Assembly: GCA_022577435.1 (NCBI GenBank)
Contig: JAKOON010000008.1
Location: 14,805,001 to 14,869,000, forward strand
Direction: 5' to 3'
DNA from: Embiotoca jacksoni
Lineage: Eukaryota; Chordata; Actinopteri; Embiotocidae
Length of the DNA: 64,000 nt
In this document: positions 32,621 to 42,880 of the stretch, piece by piece
Numbering within the stretch: position 1 is the stretch's first letter
Layout: each line of letters opens with the position of its first letter
Position numbers and translations under genes: made by a program
Notes under the pieces: generated by a model
Database searches by the model: none
Told to the model about the DNA's origin: nothing
The model's input: the letters and a program-made list of their open reading frames with translations, nothing else

Positions 32621-32880
32621 CAAAATATCACCACCAACACCCAGCCCGTTCAGTTTAGAATACTTCAAATGTAAGGGCTTTCATCAGCGGGCCACAGGCT
32701 CAATCGCCATTGTGTTACCTCATTCAATGATGGGTAGTGATATAAAAGAGATTTATTTAAATGACATTTTTTAAGATTATTAATTTAAACAACCACAAAC
32801 CTAAGTTTGATAAAATATTAAAACATAGAAGATGGGAATGATTTTCAGACATTCTTACCTGTGAGGTTATTACAGTGGAA
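32621..32880. other. Mixed to AT-rich DNA
   Basis: 32621-32720 continues GC-moderate (CCAAAATATCACC, TCATCAGCGGGCC). TGATATAAAAGAG at about 32739 resembles a TATA box without supporting context. The remainder is AT-rich. Confidence 0.4.
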
Positions 32881-33480
32881 GAATGTGAGGCTGTAGAAAT
32901 GTAATGCTGTTTAAAGAGGGGGGAAAAAAGAGAAGCGTGTGTCCAGGTTGAGTTCGAGGCCGAAGACCAAGCCACTGCCTCAGAGTTCAAGCAGGAGCTG
33001 TAGGGCATGAGGGCTGGGGGAAGGGGAGAGGGTGTGTGATGGCTTCTGTATGTCTCTCTGGCAGCGCAATGGGACTCTTGGGAGACCTGGGTCAGGAGGC
33101 CTCCCTCCAGCCCCCCTCCCCGCCCCCCCCGCCCCTGCATTACTGTGCCATTTAAAGCCACCCAGCATCTATTTCCTCCAATAAAAACTAATAACCTTTT
33201 CTGTCGGAAATCACGGCAGCTCTTGAGTGCTGGAGCAGAGGCCTGGCTGGATGGCCTGTAATTGCGGTCCAGTAGTCTCCCTTTAGTTTATTTTTTGCAG
33301 TGTTTTGGATTTGATTTTTTTCCCAGTCCTCCTGGTCCTCTGCGCTTTGCGGCTGATTGCCTGCGCAGCTCACCCCACACTCAGTAATCAGACAGGAGCT
33401 GGAGAGGGGGCAAAACAGCAACTCAAGGACCTTTTATAATTGGGAGGGATTTGGAGGGCAGTTGGACTTTACATTTGGTG
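32881..33480. promoter_or_regulatory. Candidate regulatory island with C-rich i-motif/G4 tract
   Basis: 33111-33135 is C6-T-C4-G-C8-G-C4, which gives a minus-strand G-quadruplex motif with one-base loops. It is followed by a low-repeat block (33140-33420) with GTGCCATTTAAAGCC, CCAATAAAAACTAATAAC and GGCCTGTAATTGCGG. Open frames (32757-33161 -, 32980-33168 -) are GC artefacts rich in Gly/Arg. Confidence 0.28.
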
Positions 33481-36120
33481 TCAGAATAGGTTGTGATGGT
33501 GACTGTGCTGGCTGAATAACAGGTGCCAAAGCCCCCACTGCAGTCAAGTAGATCATTGTGTGGCAGCTATGAATAGTCTGCATATATTGTGTATCTGCTT
33601 CGTTACTGTCCATTTGTCACAGTCCATTTTGAAATCAGCTAAAACAATGAATCCACCACACTTTTAAGATATATTTATCACTTACATTTTCACCACGGCA
33701 CGAAGGATATTCCAACGTCTTACTTGACATAGTTTATATGTTATTATATCATATCGAATATCTTTCAGAGAAGTTTTCATAAATATTTGTTGCAGTGATT
33801 AATGATTGTTTAGCGTCCCTTTTTTTGCACGGTACATTGTGACGGGTTTCAGAAACAGCTCTGTATCAATATGTTCTAAAGTATTGATGCACAACACCGA
33901 ATTTTAAACATTTGTTCTTTCTACGACATTTTATTTTCTGTATGACAATGGTTTTAAAGAAAGGCAAGTAGAAAAGTCTTAAACCGTCAAATCATTTCTA
34001 ATAACAGGTTACAACTATAAAGTATGTACACACATAGTTTTGTGACAAAACCTTTAAAAGTAAAAACAAATTCTTTTAAACTGTCAAGTAGATTTTATCT
34101 GGACCGAAATAAATCTGCTATGTTTCTTCACAGCATGTTCTTAGCTGGAGATTGTCAACCACAGTGTGTATCAATGGTTACTCAACAATGTTGTGGCTAA
34201 ATTAAAGAATAATTTGGCACACAAGTGGTAGCTAGCTCTAGGCTGGCAGTAGGATTGCGGTGAATTTGAATCCAACTCTGCTGAGGATGCCTTGGGGCTC
34301 AGAGCCCAGCTTGTCTGGGACTGGAGTGAAGGCATCAGCAAACTGAAGTGTGAAAAGAATTGTAGCTGAAGATAAACAGATTCTTTATCTGCTTTGGGAA
34401 AAATATTCAAATTAATAGCTGTAATTAACCATTTACAATGTATCTGAAAACACGCATGCATATAGAGTGTATACTGTTAAGGGTAAAGTCCTCCTTTTTT
34501 TTTTTTTCCCGTTATCTGTTCCTCGTCTTCACTGTACATCTCAGATGATTGAAAAAGGAAGTCAGCATCAATATGCCAGCCCAATCAATCTATCTACAAC
34601 CCAGCAGTAATTAACAATTTTCTCAAAAACATCATTGATTTCACTTCAATATTTGCAGAAATTATTTAAATGAAACAGTCCCAGTACAGAGTAGAGCTCA
34701 GTGGGTTCGCAGGGATTTTGGAGCCAAAGGAGTGCTAAATCTGGGAGTGGAAACAAACTCTGGGGTCTTATAAACTGGTCCGTTTTTTAATTGCATGAAG
34801 AAGGGTTTGCTTGGGAAGGCTACTGGATGCTAATTGAGGACAGCCATAAGCACCCATCGGGTCACAGTTTCTTCCTTTGGGCCCCTCCATGCATTGCACA
34901 GATATAAAGACAGTTACAGTTACCTCTGCCACTGAGAGACACTCCCCCTCAGGACATAAAGGACACACCCTAGCCTTGCTCTCTGACAGTACAAACAAAT
35001 ATCTGTAGTCCAAAAGAACACTCATTCTTGTTTTTCAAAACATTGCATGGAAATATCTTCTCAGTGTCAGGGAGGCAGCACTGCTCATTTTGGCTTCTTG
35101 ACCATCAGATGTTTTATCCTTCTTTTTTTTTTTTTAATCAAAAGAAGTACAGTCTTTATGAACCGCAGTCGGCAGTAGGGCCGTAGATGGTTGGGGTTGA
35201 AGGTGGATGTACAAAATGCACCACTCTGAAACGAGGGGCTGGGATTGGCATCCAGAGTCTCATCTGCGATTATTTTGATGAAGATTAGGAAATAATCACA
35301 GTTTTGATTAAATGTAAAAAAAAAAATTGTTTTGTTTCACGTAACAGTGGACTTTTCAGAACACCTTAACCGGGTGATGTGAGGGTTTAAATATAACCAT
35401 GAAAAAGATAAATAATGATTCAGTCACTAGATTGGATACGTCTAGCATCAGTGTATTTGCAACTTTGCCTGATGCGCTAATTAACTGCATTTCCTCATTA
35501 CGTTGATTGAAAATGAAGTCCTTCAAAACATACTTGCAAGATGTTACATAGGAACATAATTTCATGCAGTCATTGTTGGAACTTTTCATGCACGTTGACA
35601 AAAACTTGTTTTGGTGACAAAAGACAAAGTAGAAGAGGTCAGGAAAGGAAGAAAAACAGGAACTGGGGACATGCGTGTGCATGTTAAAATGTTCAGCGTG
35701 AATGCTTGCATTGTCATTTGTGTACTGTCTACTCTATGTCTGATGGTGACTCATAGGCAGATTAGGTCAGATGAGACAGATCTGTTGCCAGAAATCACTC
35801 GCAAAGGCGATGAACTTGACTAGAAACTGAGGGAAATTCTGATGAGTAGAACACAATAATGACAGATCAGTACTAAATATGGAGTCTTCATGTCTAACAA
35901 AAGACAGTTCTGTGTGTATACAGTATATTACTGTTTGTGACCTGCATCAGCTCAGTTATGAATATGCTTAAGTACTGCATTTGGTAGAATGTACAAAAGA
36001 CTATAGTATTCCGTATATATATTAAACCAAATGAGTTCCTGACGTGCTGAATCTTCATAGACTGAACATGTTTAAGTCTGTTCCGGCTGGGATTGGCTCT
36101 GGTTGGCTGTCCCACAAAAC
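33481..36120. other. AT-rich to mixed non-coding stretch
   Basis: 33560-34170 is strongly AT-rich. 34220-34340 and 34680-34970 are mixed, low-repeat patches without recognisable motifs. T12-T14 runs lie near 34497 and 35125. Open frames (34171-34461 -, 34768-35025 -, 35356-35682 -, 35611-35823 +, 35894-36115 -) have no domain. CTGGGATTGGCTCTGGTTGGCTG near 36088 holds two inverted CCAAT-like words. Confidence 0.45.
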
Positions 36121-36600
36121 ATTAATGAAGATGTTGAGATGGAGCTACCACATAAAGTGCTAAAGTGAGAGAAACAAGTGGTGAGATTTCCCAAGACGTC
36201 CCCCAGCCTGTCTCAGTAGGCCCTGCAAGTAGTGTGACTTTGCTGCCTTAACTTAAATTCAATTTCTCCACCAAAATGTGACGCAAATGAATGGGTGGAA
36301 TTTACACACAAATAACAAGGCAACCGCTCATGCAAAATTACCCCACAATTAGAGGCTATTCACTTCTCAAATTGATTTAAGTTTGCAATGTTCTAATAAA
36401 ACCTTGCTTGATTTTTAGCTGATTACCTAGTGCTTGTAATCACATACAGTATGTCAGAGGCTTAAGTGTTGGAGCATGACTGTTACAATGAAAATGTCCT
36501 GTGTGTCTGACCAGAGGCCTGTCATTTCACCTTGTGACTCACAGGCAGCATGTGCCTGTTTACATGGATGCTTCAAGGTGTGTGTGGTTAATTACACCAA
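36121..36600. promoter_or_regulatory. Candidate regulatory island
   Basis: A block with GTGACGCAAATGAATGG near 36279, CATGCAAAATTACC near 36330, CACAATTAGAGGC near 36345, CAAATTGATTTAAG near 36368 and GCTGATTACCTAG near 36419. POU-like (ATGCAAA) and homeodomain words dominate. 36500-36560 is GC-moderate. No coding signal. The long unbroken stretch of varied sequence between AT-rich flanks supports an enhancer guess only. Confidence 0.25.
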
Positions 36601-36684
36601 ACTATTACCATCAACTGCAAGAAAAACATTTTTTTTGAGTTAGGAAATGTTATTCTGCTTCTAATGACAGCATTATATGTCTAC

Positions 36685-36717
36685 ATGTCTTTTTGTTTAA
36701 AATAAACAAAAAGACAT
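36685..36717. repeat. Perfect 15-bp palindromic hairpin with forkhead words
   Basis: Arm 1 (36685-36699, ATGTCTTTTTGTTTA) and arm 2 (36703-36717, TAAACAAAAAGACAT) are exact reverse complements with a 3-nt AAA loop. Each arm contains TGTTTA/TAAACA, the forkhead (FOX) core, so the dyad presents two opposed FOX words. It could be a paired regulatory site, a cruciform-prone palindrome, the core of an old miniature inverted-repeat element, or chance in AT-rich DNA. A 15-bp perfect arm is unlikely by chance. Confidence 0.85.
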
Positions 36718-36719
36718 TT

Positions 36720-36990
36720 GCTAAACAGATTTGCATATCAGGTTTTCCAGACTAAGATTGGAAATGTTGCTTTAAATATGTTATATGAATAGAAAGAATT
36801 TATGAATTCATATTTATCTTTCCACAGATAATTTTTCTGTATTTATAAGTCAAATTGACATTTACAATTTATCAAGACAGAAAGCATTTTAGACTTTTAT
36901 GTTTGCATTTTAAAATCCTGACTGATAGCCAAAATCTAGACTGTTACATATGATGCAACCAAGAAAAGGGCATGCATTGCCTGATAAATT
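36720..36990. other. AT-rich filler
   Basis: AT-rich sequence without recognisable features. TTTGCATATCAGG lies just after the palindrome, near 36730. Confidence 0.5.
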
Positions 36991-37300
36991 AACATCTTCC
37001 GTTTGCTTTTTTTTCCTGTGTTCTTTCTATGTGTTCCTGTTTTTGTGTTTCTGACTATTACTGTATGTTTGTGTGCACACATCCTTAATTGCATTAAGAG
37101 GATGACGCACTTTCTTACTCTGTTTAAGCTCACTTTAATTGCCTCTGAATGGTGCACTGGGGAAGCAGGGACTGACGGTACAATGTGGACAAGCAATTAG
37201 CTATCTTTCATAAGATGCTCCAGGGAAAAAGAGAGGGCTCCAATTCATGAAGGAATTTCACACAAGGCAACAAATGCTATTTTGTGTCACTGCTGCAGTG
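36991..37300. promoter_or_regulatory. Candidate regulatory island
   Basis: 37080-37230 is a compact low-repeat block: CCTTAATTGCATTAAGAGG (itself containing the dyad CTTAAT..ATTAAG at about 37084-37099), CTTTAATTGCC and AAGCAATTAGC. Three NK/homeodomain-type AATTG/AATTA words lie within 120 bp. No coding signal is visible in the frames of either strand. Confidence 0.27.
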
Positions 37301-38210
37301 GCATCTTGATAGAAGGGCAATTCATTCATTAAAGAATCAGACTTTGAGAAAAAGCAAGACAGAGAGATCCATTCAAAGAGGAAGAAGGGGGATAAAAATC
37401 TGATGAAAGGAAAAAAAAATTGCATTGGTAGCAGGAGACACCAAGATATAGGTGAGGTGCAAATACAAAAAATAAGAGAAGGAAAGAAGACTTAGAGAGA
37501 CAGGAGGAGGGGGTGAGGAAAGAATGATGGAGGCAGATTGTACAAGAGACACACTGAGATATGTGTGCCCTGGTGAATTTTCACTTCAGTTTGGAAAGAG
37601 TGCACCACTGATGGCACAATGACAGAATGGCTCCAGAAACTGCCAAGCCTGCAGTGTAATTTTAAATTACAGAAACATTTTACATATATTCCATCTTGTC
37701 TGACATGCCAAGTGGAATGAGAGGGAGGTGCCCAAATTTTTTTTTATAAGGCAACTGGGAGGTGTACCATTCAGGGTAATGCCAAAAAAGATCACTATTT
37801 TAATAAGAACAGGTTTGTTGATGATTAAGCAGACTCTAAATACATTGCAACTGCCTCCTGGTTTTGTTCCATATTCAATGTGACCTCATTGTCTAACATA
37901 AACTTTTCTAATGCCTTCACCAGTAATTATTGTTGGCCTGTGATCCATAAAACTGTTATACATTATACATTTTACTGTATTTATATCATTTTTGAGGTAT
38001 GCCCGATGTAGATTGACAATAATATGGTAAGTATCTCTTAAAACACGATATTAGTTTATGATCCTTTATCTAGATTGAGACAGGCTGCACATGCATTTTT
38101 CATGCGTATAAATTTATAAGTGTAAGGCATTAAGTAAATTACGTCATGCATTAGGTTAATGGCATTGTTGCGACACATATCAGAAGCTTTTAATACCATA
38201 CAATGCAATA
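37301..38210. other. Purine-rich then AT-rich DNA with two palindromes
   Basis: 37320-37560 is purine-rich. A 17-nt palindrome TGTAATTT-T-AAATTACA lies at 37655-37671. A 12-bp perfect palindrome TATAAATTTATA lies at 38107-38118. Nothing else is recognised. Confidence 0.5.
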
Positions 38211-38480
38211 GGTAGCTCAAATGGTACTACTATATCCTCCTGCCGCCCCTCCTTGTCTGTCTGTCTCTGTCCTTGTACTCGTTTTTCTATGCTTTTTTTT
38301 TCCACACCGTTTTCATTTTTCTATGCCCCCCACTACCCCACCCCTGATACCCCTTCCCCCATCTTGGACAATCTCTCCCTGTCTCTTGCTGTCTTTCCTG
38401 TTCTTCCTCTCTCTCCCTCTCCTCTCATCCCAACTCCATTCTCCCTATCCCTCCCTCCACTCTTCTTCATTTAATAGTGG
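38211..38480. other. Pyrimidine-rich tract
   Basis: The + strand is dominated by C and T (CCTCTCTCTCCCTCTCC-type) from about 38235 to 38470. It opens Ser/Pro/Phe/Leu-rich frames (38221-38559 and 38253-38474) that are compositional, not genes. Confidence 0.6.
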
Positions 38481-38482
38481 AC

Positions 38483-38538
38483 CTCAGAGTGGTTGCCATG
38501 TCGACCAGCCGGCATATTACTATGGCAACCAGTCTGAG
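38483..38538. promoter_or_regulatory. 17-bp near-perfect inverted repeat with RFX half-sites
   Basis: Arm 1 (38483-38499, CTCAGAGTGGTTGCCAT) and arm 2 (38522-38538, ATGGCAACCAGTCTGAG) are reverse complements at 16 of 17 positions, separated by 22 nt. Each arm contains GTTGCCAT / ATGGCAAC, the half-site of the X-box bound by RFX factors. In a canonical X-box the halves abut or are 1-3 nt apart. Here they are split by about two helical turns. The unit sits at the junction between a pyrimidine tract and G-rich DNA (38590-38640). Confidence 0.75.
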
Positions 38539-38539
38539 C

Positions 38540-39340
38540 GAGACGAGGCTGCTGATTAGGGAGAGATGTCTAGTGTAGCCTGGCCAGTGGTGGGTGGGGA
38601 AGAAAAAGGGGGAAATGGTGTTGGGGTGCTAGAGGGGGGTTGTATATTATAGGTCTGAACATTGTGTGTGTGTGTGTGTATGCATATGTGTGATTGTGTG
38701 TTTCTGTATATGTGTGTTGTACATGCGTGCATCTCAAAAAGAGAATTTGCTCAGGCTGGTCAATTCTCTAGTTGTAAGCCAAAGGACATTTTACTTAAGA
38801 TTTCAGAACACACTGCTACCTGCAGCCATGAACTGTCTGATAGTATTTAGCTTTCTTCACAATAAATGTGAATCAAGTAAGACTCTCTTAAACTCTGAGT
38901 GTGCAAACCATCATCACATAGGCATTTCATGTAATTTCTGATTCTCCTAGTTGGAGCACCCATGGAAAATTTATACTCAAAAGATTAATCATGAAAAAGA
39001 GTACATTTCCGTGTGTTTTAGGAACTACCTTAATGTTTCCCTCAAGGCCCACACAGTGCTGAGCTGCTTTGTTTTGGTAGTTTATTGGCAAAACCTAACC
39101 AGGCTGGAAATTATGGTCTTATTGTATTTGGGCATACTCATATCTAGTGTTATGACATGTGAGGGACGGAGCAGGCAGAGCTTTTAAAAAGCTGCACCCT
39201 TCTTCAAGAACACTAATGAATGCTGTAGAGGATGCCTCAGACCTCCCAGATCCTTCAGAGAAACTAATTACAAGATCCAATTAAAGAGAGAGAGGGAGAA
39301 GAAGGGGAAGAGAGGAAAAGAGAGAGAGAGAAGATGGGGG
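38540..39340. other. G-rich flank, short (TG)n, mixed DNA, purine tract
   Basis: 38585-38640 is G-rich. A short (TG)n lies at 38663-38679. 38700-39230 is mixed with no recognised element. 39283-39342 is a purine tract (GAGAGAGAGGGAGAAGAAGGGG). Open frames at 38662-38850, 38666-38941 and 38951-39187 have no domain. Confidence 0.45.
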
Positions 39341-39500
39341 GTCTCTCTTTACCATTGACCCAGCCAAGCCGTCAGCTCATTCAAGACAGTAATTATAGCT
39401 TATTTATTATTCATCCTTGAGCTAAATAAGAGCGTGACATTTCAATAACAATAATAAGGGCAGAAAAAAAGGCAGCACAAACTACAGACTTACTAATTGC
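39341..39500. promoter_or_regulatory. Candidate regulatory island
   Basis: It contains GACAGTAATTATAGC, TTATTTATTATTCATCC, GAGCTAAATAAGAGCG and ATTTCAATAACAATAATAAGG in about 90 bp. This is a dense run of homeodomain, HOX/CDX-like (TTTATTA) and SOX-like (AACAAT) words, directly after a purine tract. Composition only. No exon. Confidence 0.27.
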
Positions 39501-39990
39501 AGTGCTCAGAGATTAAACGACTGGAAAAATGTTGTTATTTACTTATTCATAACATCTAGACCAGTCATAAGAGCATAGCAATGCACTCTGCTGAAAATGA
39601 GTCTAAGGGGCTCTCTCATGAGATCTCCCTGGTGGACATAATCCTCGACAAAACCAGGATGCCATGCTTCCCTAACAAGTGGTTTGGGGGTCTGTATGAC
39701 TGGGCATGGACGTAATGACTTTCTCTCTCTGTTTTTATTGTGACTATATCTCATAGAATGAGCAGAGCAATCTGGAAGAGTGAGTTTAGAATTTGAACCC
39801 ATTTTTAAAAACTTTTGGCTTTTAGCTCATCATAGACAAACAAGTAATTTATTCAAATAACAATTCACAATACATCCTTAATGTTTACTTTTTACGACTA
39901 TTATTTCTATGACTATATATTGATAATATTACTGGCAGAGTAGTGTATCCAGCTTTCACTTGGCCTAAATTTCTTTTCTTTCCACACACC
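39501..39990. other. AT-rich to mixed DNA
   Basis: Nothing recognised. The minus-strand open frame at 39539-39802 has no domain. Confidence 0.45.
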
Positions 39991-40140
39991 CATCTTCCCA
40001 CCTCTCCTCTCCCTAAGCTGAACTTTGAGGCACCTCATTAAGACTGCCAGCTCCTGGCCTCATTGGCTATGGCAGAGGTGAAGAATATCACATAATCATG
40101 AAGTGGAGATGGCATTACACTCATCACAAATTATAGATGA
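39991..40140. promoter_or_regulatory. Candidate regulatory island
   Basis: A compact block with GAACTTTGAGGC (TCF/LEF-like CTTTGA), CACCTCATTAAGACTGCC, GGCCTCATTGGCTATGGC (inverted CCAAT) and GGCATTACACTCATCACAAATTATAG. No simple repeats and no coding signal. Confidence 0.27.
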
Positions 40141-42700
40141 GTTTTACTGTGTGGCGGCCTGGTAGACTAGTGCTTAACTTAAGTGACTGTTACAGGGGGT
40201 CTGCAGGCCCTGTTTCACCTCCCTTCTTAAACACTCCCCATCCCTTCCCGTTGAGAGTAATATTTATTGAGACTGTCTGTACTAACGTTAGGAATTTGTG
40301 GATTATATCTTACGTTGCTGAACATTTCTCTTTATTTTTTTCTTCTCAAAACTGCCCCTTCATACCTCACCGAGGCTTTGCCAGATCAGAGGACAGAAGT
40401 GGTTACCTGCATTAATACTGAGACTTACAAGATAAGGTGCTATTTTATCCAAATCAGATCAGGAGTAGGGCAGCTTCTGCTCTTTAAACATAGACATAAA
40501 AAAACAACAAAAAAAAAAAACAAACGAAGACCAAAACCTTATTGGCCAGGCCCAAAGTAAGTCCATAAACAAAACCAGTGGCAGTTGTAATTGATTGGTT
40601 GATGCATACGTATATCCACCTTTGAATGTGTTTGATCAAACAGAGACTACTTTGTTGTCTTCTGTCATTTACCTGCCAGGCACTAAGAATAACTGTTTTT
40701 GATCATACAATCCTTATGTTAGGTCTCATGACTCTTCCATTATAGCACTGAGTGAGAGAAATAATAATGATGGGGGGAAAAAAAGACAAACAGCAATGTG
40801 TGATTTGCCTTTGATTTCATCTATTTGCATTCATATGTTCCTCCAACCCACTCTAGAAGTCCTCCAACACTAACACAGTAACGTATAATAGAACAATGAT
40901 CGTAAGCCTGCAGTCCACTGTTCAGTCCCTTGCTTCCTTTTTCTCTTAATGCCTTTGTCCTTGAACCTCAAAGGAGCCTTGTTAATATACTTCTGTTAGG
41001 TGAATCGGGCAGCCACAGACTTCAGACAGTGTAAGTGAACAGTCAATATTTGGAGATTTGGTAAAGGCATGTTAAGAGACAAATATATAAGTGTAAATTG
41101 GTGTTTTTATCTTAGAATGTGTGCAGCTGTGGTGTGTTGCTTATATTTTACACGAGTGCAGTTGTACATGTGCTTGAACATTAGCACAAAAAAGCAGGAC
41201 CCTTGACCTTGCAGAATTGGAAGAAAGGAATTGCAGCCCAGTGACCTGTAGAGGATGGGGTTTTTTATTCAGAGGACTGAGGTCTCTTCCTGATATTGCT
41301 CTCCTACCTCTTCCAATTTTAGTTGTGTGACTTTTCATACCTTCGCTGTGCCTGGCGAGAACAGGAGGGGGAGGTTATACCACTTATCAGCTGATGTGGG
41401 ACATGTCCTCACACAGAGCCGTTGATTTTATTGATTGATTCATTTGTGGTTTTCCCATACAGTTGCCTGGTTATAGTTTTTGTCAGACGGGCTGGGACCC
41501 CAGCTACAGAGTTATGGAATTTAGGCTTATTGGGATTGGGGCAGAGCCGGGGTCATTGCTGTGGGCCAGAGATGGAAATGTTGAAAAGGTGCAGGACCTT
41601 GTATATTCTATTTTCTATTTCTTTTCTAAAGCAGTCTGTGAAATAGAACATTTATGAAACTAGAAAATAGTGAAACACAGATAAAAATATATTCTTCTTC
41701 CTCAGGAGCTCCCCTTTTACCTCTTCCTCATGCGAATCATGTTAAAACTATCCACATATATACACACATAGGCCATGCTTACAGACAGATGCAAAGACAA
41801 ATACGTTGCCCTATTGCTCTCTCAACACACTCACAGAAACCCATACACACTGACCAGATCGCACCCCCTCGGGGATGTGGGGCAGTGCTTGAGCGATGTC
41901 TCCCCAGGGGGCTGATATTTTATAGTTTGTGTCCATCAGTGCTGTAGCCCGGGGCGCTAGGGTTGACAGTAAGTGCTCTCAACACTGGTGACACTGATTC
42001 ATCTGAGCTATGACACAGATGAGAGAGAAGAGGGAGGAGGGACAGCCAGAAAAGAAGCATTAAACACTTAGAGACCAGGTTATTTTACCAGGTGTTAAAA
42101 TGAGCACGATGCATATACTGTGTACCAGAGCATATTCCATTACATTATGATATTAGTGAACTACAAACTGTGATCGCTGTTGTGTTGTTTGGTTCATGCT
42201 TGTTCACCATAACAAACATGGCGGTACTATGATATGGTGGACTAATATGGGCTAGACTGGGCTCGACTGGAGAGATTGGCTCGAGGAAGGTGCTCCAATC
42301 TAACATGGCATTTCAATTTCTCATTCCCCCTCATGGCTGTGCTGTGCACTGCTGCACCTCTTCTACATATATATAGGGAGGACGCCTCTGAACCCCAGCC
42401 TCCTGGATGCGCATACTAAGCAATCAATGTGTCACCTCTTCCTGACAATCCTATTTTTTTCATATGGGGGCTATGCTCATTTTTTCTTGTCAGCAGAAGG
42501 TAATTTGCTGTATTGTGATTCAGTCCTAAAACTTGGTGACGAGGTGTCTGATAAGTCGCTACCTCCCCTCTGTCTCCCTCGCTCCCTCACAGCCCCCCTT
42601 TGCATCACCCACAATATGGAATAACCGAAGGAAGCACCCCAACCCCCATTCCATCTACACCCAACTGCACCCCCACACCCCTGTCCCTTCTTTCCACACC
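40141..42700. other. Long mixed to AT-rich non-coding stretch
   Basis: No gene is supported. A10 tracts lie near 40510. 41270-41420 and 41820-41990 are GC-moderate patches, the latter with GCACCCCCTCGGGGATG (a short GC-rich dyad CCCCTCGGGG) and a donor-like ACA|GTAAGTG at 41968. 42360-42370 has (AT)n words. CT-rich DNA lies at about 42560-42690. Open frames at 40137-40415, 40267-40560, 41422-41646 and 41654-41947 have no domain. Confidence 0.4.
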
Positions 42701-42880
42701 AAGCCCAACATAGTTGTATGTGAGGCGGGCTGCTAAATTAGATAAGCGGGGCTGTGGCGCAGCGCCCCTGATTAATAAAAGATGCAGTGCTCCCTGGAGA
42801 TGGCCCCTCTGAGGGCCGAGCAGAATCTACCCACAGACAATAGAGTTTGCTCGCACACAATGAACAGGAAATGGAGAGAA
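42701..42880. promoter_or_regulatory. Candidate regulatory island
   Basis: A GC-moderate, repeat-free block: GCTAAATTAGATAAGCGGGGC, GTGGCGCAGCGCCCCTGATTAATAAAAG, GGAGATGGCCCCTCTGAGGGCC. GGCGCAGCGCC is a short GC-rich palindrome near 42754. The gradual drop into AT-rich DNA at 42890 marks the end. No exon is seen. Confidence 0.27.
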
